Assembly: GCA_033063855.1 (NCBI GenBank)
Contig: CP093831.1
Coordinates: forward strand, 10,540,001 to 10,604,000
DNA length: 64,000 nucleotides
Reading direction: 5' to 3'
Source: Smittia aterrima
Lineage: Eukaryota > Arthropoda > Insecta > Diptera > Chironomidae
The first letter of the stretch is position 1. Every line of letters starts with the position of its first letter. A program made the translations under genes and the position numbers. Positions 58,011 through 64,000 of this stretch are shown here, piece after piece. A model generated the notes under the pieces. The model did not search any database and had not been told where the DNA came from. It saw nothing but the letters and a program-made list of their open reading frames with translations.

Positions 58011-61000
58011 TTCTACGCTCTATGATGATTCTAATCCTTTCTGCCAATTAGTTTGATTTATTCGAACGTGTACACAGCAGAAGCGTTTTTCCGACGATTA
58101 ATTTCACTCCTTGAGGATGTTGATACTCTTGCTTTAATCCGTTCGGTTTCTTCTTAGACTTCTACTGCCTCCTGTGTGTCTACCGTCACCCGAAGACTGA
58201 AAAAGCGAGAGAGAAAGTAAAGTTTATTAGCTCACAGCAGCTCGCGGAAAAAGCAACACGACCATTTGACGAGCCGTTCAAACGACGAATGAGAGCTTTT
58301 TTCGGGGAGAAGGAAAATAATCATAATTCTTGATGATATAATCAAATAAATTATTATCACTGTGTCGACCTACGAATGTGGTGTAGGGAGGGAATACGAA
58401 AAAAAGGATAATACAATTTTTAATGTGAGTGACGGGTCATGTAGGCGACCTGCTCGCCATCTCTCTCGCACGCTCACTCGCCCTGAAGCCGACGAGAATG
58501 ATGAGAGGTTTTATTATTGCCCATCTTCCTCCGACTTTAGATTTATAACATTCTCCTCATTCCCATCGTTTCGTAACAATATTAATGTTTTTATAGCGCG
58601 TTACGTATTAGACGACGCGAGAGAGCTGAGATGGTTTGCACTAAAAATTATTAAAGCTCAAGGATTTGATGAGGGGAAATTTCAGTGTAGGCTTGATCTG
58701 GAATTTTATGAATGTGATAAGAAAATGGATTCTTTCGTTCGTTTAAGCAGCGATTTTTATCATAAGTTTAATCGAATAATCTGTTTCTTCCACTCTGTAT
58801 AAAAAGAATAAATTGCGGAAACCTTTTTTGCAAATTCTTTGTCGGTGAAATGAAGAAGAATCGCAAAGCGAGTGCGAAAGCTGTGAGATTTCATCCATTT
58901 ATTATTGTACTTGAATCCCATTTCATTCCAACATCCTTTCGTTCCCGCGCGCCTGCTTTTGCAACAATTTTAATTGGAGCTCCTTTTGTCGTGAAACGTT
59001 TGTTCATAAGCAACTTGAATATAATTTTTAAAGAAAGTTAATCTTTGCTTGATTTCATTTTACGCTCAACTGAACGAGTAGCGGACGTAGAGTAAAAATA
59101 GAATTCATTAAGGAGATCCTTTTACTACGATTTTCGTCTTCTCCGCTTAACTGATATGGAGAGCATCGTCTGGTGGGACGACAACGACGATGAGAACGAA
59201 GGAGAAACTTGTAATTGGAAGTTTGATCGTGAAACTTGATATTTTGTTCGCTGTATTCATCTGTCCTCCGGGGTGATTGAACAACTTTAATCAAATTATA
59301 TTTAATCTTGCGAGCGACTTTCCGATATGTCAATACTTCAAACAAAGTTTCTTGTTTTCTTTAGAAAAAGCTTTCAAGCGATTCGCACTCGACAGAAGTG
59401 AGAGAAGAAAGAAGAGAAGAAGTTTCATGAAAACAAGGTCATCACTCGTTTTTCTCATGAAAACACGCTTCGATAGAAGTTTTTCTTTATGTACAGTCAT
59501 GACGTCTTCCTATGGCTTGTCTTATCGCCGCGAACCATCCAACCCAAGCTTGCGATCCTTTCAAAATCGCTCACAGCTTTTACGGCCCAGAGAAAAGTTA
59601 TTCAAAAATCACGGGCGCATTTTTTACGAGCGAGAATATTTTCCTTAAAAAACTAAATAAATAAAAACGAAAATTTATCGCCGCCTCCCCACGAAACGTC
59701 TCATGATTCTCACATTTCCATTCATAAATTCAAATGTCATGATGCGATATCATAAACTATTTTGGCACTTACGATTAGTGTGAGCTTTTGTTTTCCTCGT
59801 TCCACTGCTCCTCGCACGATTGTGTCGATGATGATTATCAACAGTCGACACTAATTCACTCGACACTCAATTGTCCGGTGCACTGAATCATTAACACATT
59901 GCGAGCTCATCGACAGTGTTAACAATTTATATAGAGTTGCGTTATCTCGTCACTCTCTCTCTCTCTTACTTTTTTCCTAAATTTTCCTCGACCCTGACTC
60001 TCCGCATTTATTTTCTACGTTGAGTGACGAGGGAAAGTCAATTCGCTTCCCTTTTCCTTACAGAGTTTCCTTCCTTCTACTCTGCCCACACGGTTCGGAT
60101 CCTCTGCTTTGAGTTCACTTATTGTGATACATTTGGGAAGCTTCTTGTCTTAAGCCTTTCCAGCATTTTCACTTTTCCCTTTCGTTTTTCTTTTATGCTT
60201 TAAAAAAAATTCCGCGTTCTAACTGATAACAATAATGGCTAACGGGAAGAAAGAAAAGTCACAACTTCACGTAATCTACACAGTCTCCGAGATTTTCTAT
60301 GTTAACATGCAATTCCACGACACATTAAGTAGGCAGATTGAAAGTTTCTTGCTTGATTGAGTTGCCTCTACCTTCACCAATTTCACTTGTTTCTTCAATG
60401 AAGAAAATTCCTGGTGGGCTCAAATCAAGCTCGACGGGCAGCGAAAGGTTTATCCTTCTCACCAAACTCCTCTTCACTGGCTGTAGTGAAAAAATCGAGG
60501 TTTAGACTTCTTCCAACATCGCTCCCGTTTTCCGCTTTCTCGTGAAAATCGTTTTTCTGCGCAGGTTCTCTCTTTGCTGACGAGAGAGGAAAAACTTTCC
60601 TCGCTAGCTTTTCCCAATGTTCGCTCTTCGCTCAGAGCACCACACATCACATTAGTTGATGATGAATATTACATTCTCGATGTATTTATCCAGTAAACTT
60701 CTTTCTTTTTTGTGATTTTCTTCTCAGTTGTTATTGTTTTTTCAAATCCTTTCAATTCATCACGTACTTTAAATCGCTTCCTTTCTCTTTTCGTCATTCA
60801 CAAGCGTTTTTCAGCGAGCACACAACGACTGAGCGTAGATGCTCCGAACAGATAGCGAGTCGTTCTTGCTTTCACAATGTAGCACGAGCGATAAGAAAGA
60901 AAAATAAACTTAAAGGGGTTCGCAGGCAGTGTCCGCTCGAGAATAAATTGTTTTTGAAAAACTCATGCGATAAATGAGAAATCTTCTCAGATGGAAGCCG

Positions 61001-62648
61001 AAGGCGTTAGTTTGAACTCTAACAAGTGCTACTGTCTCTAAATTAACTCGAAAGACAGTAAACTCACTAAATTTAAAGTGAAACTTTGTTGGCTGAGCTC
61101 GACAAGAACATAAATTTCCTAATTTATTCATTCAAGCAAAACTTTCTCATATTTCCGTTCACGCCGAACTTCTTCCAACAGCAAAAGCTTTTATTGCTAT
61201 ACACGTTATAGCAAACGCTTGCTTGGATTTTATCTTTTTCACTATTGAAACATAAAATTTTACGCTTTGATATTGACGAATAGTTTCTGTGAACTTTCTT
61301 TCCCTCTTTTTGTTGGAAATGGGTTGAAGAATAAACAAAAATCCCTTTTTGCGGTAAAATTCTTAGCATTGTGTCGCCCCAAAAACTACAAAGGGAAATT
61401 GCTTGAACGATTCGCGCTGCTGTCGTCTGTTTGTTTTTGAGTGTCGCAACGAGAATTCTCCTGACGTCATAGGTTTTCAAGAATCTTCCCCATTAAGTCA
61501 AGCCACGTAACGTTCAAGTAACGAGGAAAAAAAGAAAATTCTGCATTGCATTGCAAATTGTGATTTAAACAAAGAGAAGAAATATTCATGTTTGCTTCAT
61601 ATGAAAGAAAGATCGGCCTCGTTTGCTTCAATAAACATTCCAAAGGAGCTTGAATAGTGATTCTTTCAGCATTCGAAGGAAATGAAAAAAGCGAGATTCG
61701 TTGAGTTGAAAATTGTTTTCTCTTTTGCTTGTTCTCATGTTTCCACATTAAGTCATTCATAATTAATGCCTCACGATTCGCCCGCCGACAGAGTCCCGAG
61801 CCTTCTTCTGTCTTGTAAATGTTCTTCTTCTGCGTTCGTCTAATTTTTTTTTCGGCTCTCGCAGATGATTTATTATAAGAGTTTGGAGGCCCCGATTCAT
61901 TATTCATCTCGCATATCTCGAGCAGTTTGCTACACAGAACTCAGCTTGATGCTTGAAGATTTTGATATCAAATACGCGTCTGATTGAAAACTTGTCTGTT
62001 ATTGTCTGAAAACAATTTATTAATTAGCTCAATTGCTCCTAATTAATTGCTCAATCGAACAATAAACTTTTCTCAGAATTTCCAGTCTCGAAAGGTTTTG
62101 TTGAAGGGAAATCTTTCAGCGAATTTCATTAAACTGTAATGATGAGATTTGCGCTTCGTGCGTGTAATCAAATTAGTTCCTGTTGATTGCATTTACACAT
62201 TTTTCGAAAGAAAACTCTGAAGCTACCCAAATGTTTATTTTTGTTTTCAGGTGCGATGTTGAGCACTTGATTTCTTGCCGATATTTTTAGACGTTCCGGG
62301 TCGTTAATCAACTTTTTGAAAGAAAAGTTCAATATCCGCGCAAAATTCACTCAAAAGATGAAAAACTTTTTGAATTATCTCGTAGAATTTTATCATAAAT
62401 TTTCTTCAACTCAGCAACGTCAATCTCTGATTGAAAATATTTTCTAAAATAAAGTTTTCAAGTCTTTTTCAATTAAATTTTAAGTTACTTGACTCTCGTG
62501 CTTGTATTGCTGTCAAGTTCTTTATTGATTGAACAATTCATCAAACTCGGAGAGTTTTTTTTTAGTTTCTATGCGAAAAAATATTTTTCTTATCGTATTT
62601 AGGTCGCGAGATAAAAATATTTTTGCAGATATTGAAGTTTTTGCGTTG
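58011..62648. other. Gene-free stretch between KChIP and SLC26
   Basis: 4.6 kb. A possible noncoding exon of the KChIP gene lies near 59773-59900 (minus), ending in GTAAGT. A CT-repeat sits at about 59955-59968. Otherwise nothing supported. Confidence 0.45.
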
Positions 62649-64000
62649 TCATTCGTTCGCTTTTATTTCTTCTAAATTTTCGCTTTCTCTTATTTGAGAA
62701 ACCAAGCCCGTTAAGTTCTCAGAACTTTTGAAGAGATCCAGATAATTTGGGTTGCTTCTCATTACGACATGGAACGCGGGTTTCTGCCAGTTCCAAAAGA
62801 AAACCTTCTTCTTGTTGAGGGAAAGATCTGCGATGGTCGACGCTAATATCTGCGAAAGAAAACTTCTTTAAAAAACCATTGACGAGATTAAACAAATCTT
62901 ACTTTTGCAACAGTTGAATCAATAGAGTTGATAAAAGTTCCATTGATGATGATGAAGTCGACCTCGGGGAAATCTATTGTCGATTTCTTTATGAGAATGG
63001 ATTTGAAGTATTCAGCCGATGAGTAGAAAAGACTTTGATCAGGAGTTACAATGAGAATCTCAAATGAGTCGACTTCATCGACATCAAACGATATTTTCGG
63101 TCGCGAAGTCTGATGCAAAACAAACAAAGCGTTTATTCCGATTCCGATTAAAATTCCAAACTCCAAGCCAAGCAAGAGAGAGAATCCGAAAGTCGCGAGG
63201 AATGGAATGAAGTCTGCTCGTTTCGAGCGATAAATAAAAAGGATTTCATGAACTTCAAACATTGAGATCATTGCTGTGATGATGACAGCAGCAAGTACAG
63301 TCTTTGGAATAAAATAAAATGTTCCCGTCGCGACTCCTAAAGCAAGCAACACTAGAGCTCCAGTGATAATCCCTCCAAATGGTGTCTTAACTCCCGAAGC
63401 ATTGTTCACCGCAGTTCGAGTGAATGATGGTGCGATTGGAAATGAAGAAACAAAGGACGCAGCTACGTTACACAATCCAGAAGCGATCATCTCTTGAGTA
63501 GCATCAACAATCCTTCCTTTGCTAAAGGCTTTCGTTATTGACACGCTCTCGAGAATTACGACCAAGGGAATCGTAATCAGAGACGTGCCGAGTACTTTAA
63601 ACATATCAAAGAAATTATAAGTCTCATCGTTGATTACAGTTGTGAAAGCTGGAAGTCGGAAGTCTGGGAGGCCTTTCTTTATATCTCCTGTCAATCGGAA
63701 AGGAGTTTTATCGTTGATGTAGAACACGTAAGCCACAATCATTCCCAAAATGACGACGACAGCATTTCTCGATAACGAAAGATATTTGAAGAACGATTTG
63801 TAAACTTTGACTTTGTTTAGATTTTTCATTCCAAACAGAATCAATAACGAGATGAGTCCGAGGAGCGTGTCAGCCAATACAATCTCATTATAATTCTCAA
63901 AAAGATTCCTCCATGAAGGAATGAACTCGCTTGATGAGCCACTTCTTATTCCAAGAATGTTTTTGATCTGAGCGCTTCCAATTGTTATTGTAGCCGCTGA
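62649..64000 (-). CDS. SLC26-family anion transporter, C-terminal part (cut by window edge)
   Basis: Exons 62649-62849 and 62903 to the right edge, open in frame at 64000. SLC26 proteins move sulfate, chloride, bicarbonate or oxalate across membranes. Seen: TIGSAQIKNILGI, several membrane spans, the ESVSITKAFSK stretch, ASFVSSFPIAPSFTRTAVN, GGIITGALVLLAL, IPKTVLAAVII, then a cytoplasmic STAS domain (LIVTPDQSLFYSSAEYF, VDFIIINGTFINSIDSTVAK) that continues in the last exon (DLSLNKKKVFFWNWQKP). The pattern fits the SLC26A11-like sodium-independent sulfate transporters common in insects. At least 432 residues are in the window; the N-terminal spans are missing. Confidence 0.88.

Overview
This is nuclear DNA from an insect, most likely a dipteran. 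The genes are rich in short AT-rich introns, and homologues of ensconsin/MAP7, NAC-beta, a KChIP-type calcium sensor and an SLC26 transporter are recognisable, together with two clusters of insect odorant-receptor-type genes. A nematoceran, perhaps a chironomid midge, is my inference from gene style and base composition, not something the sequence proves.

Layout. 1-9032: a plus-strand tandem array of odorant-receptor (OR, 7tm_6-type) genes, cluster A, with seven units: one cut by the left edge, three that look intact (A2, A3, A7), one frameshifted (A5), and two rearranged or truncated relics (A4, A6). 9.5-14.4 kb: two unrelated leucine-rich-repeat proteins, a small rhodanese-domain protein and a short basic protein. 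17.1-19.3 kb and 35.5-36.7 kb: two paralogous genes for secreted, probably GPI-anchored lipocalin-like proteins. They sit on either side of a second OR cluster (B, 20.8-34.8 kb). Cluster B has three minus-strand genes (B1-B3) and two plus-strand genes (B4, B5), so B3 and B4 are head to head. 38.8-48.7 kb: the minus-strand MAP7/ensconsin gene with several alternative first exons. 52.3-53.4 kb: beta subunit of the nascent polypeptide-associated complex. 57.1-58.0 kb: a KChIP-like EF-hand protein (minus). 62.6 kb to the right edge: the 3' part of an SLC26-type anion transporter (minus).

Both OR clusters share one gene architecture: five coding exons with exons 2 and 3 of exactly 116 and 91 nt, and a tiny last exon encoding the IV.FaYS-type C-terminus. 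Splice-junction reconstruction gave in-frame proteins of 363-390 residues. Against that background the anomalies stand out. They are GC-AG introns, a precise intron loss, two related short retroelements that end in a GC hairpin plus an AATCA tail and carry 12-15 bp target duplications inside OR exons, a fold-back repeat family around each cluster B gene, and an array of five back-to-back palindromes in the shared B3/B4 upstream region.

All splice sites were placed by eye using GT/GC-AG rules, paralogue comparison and frame arithmetic. No search or alignment software was used.
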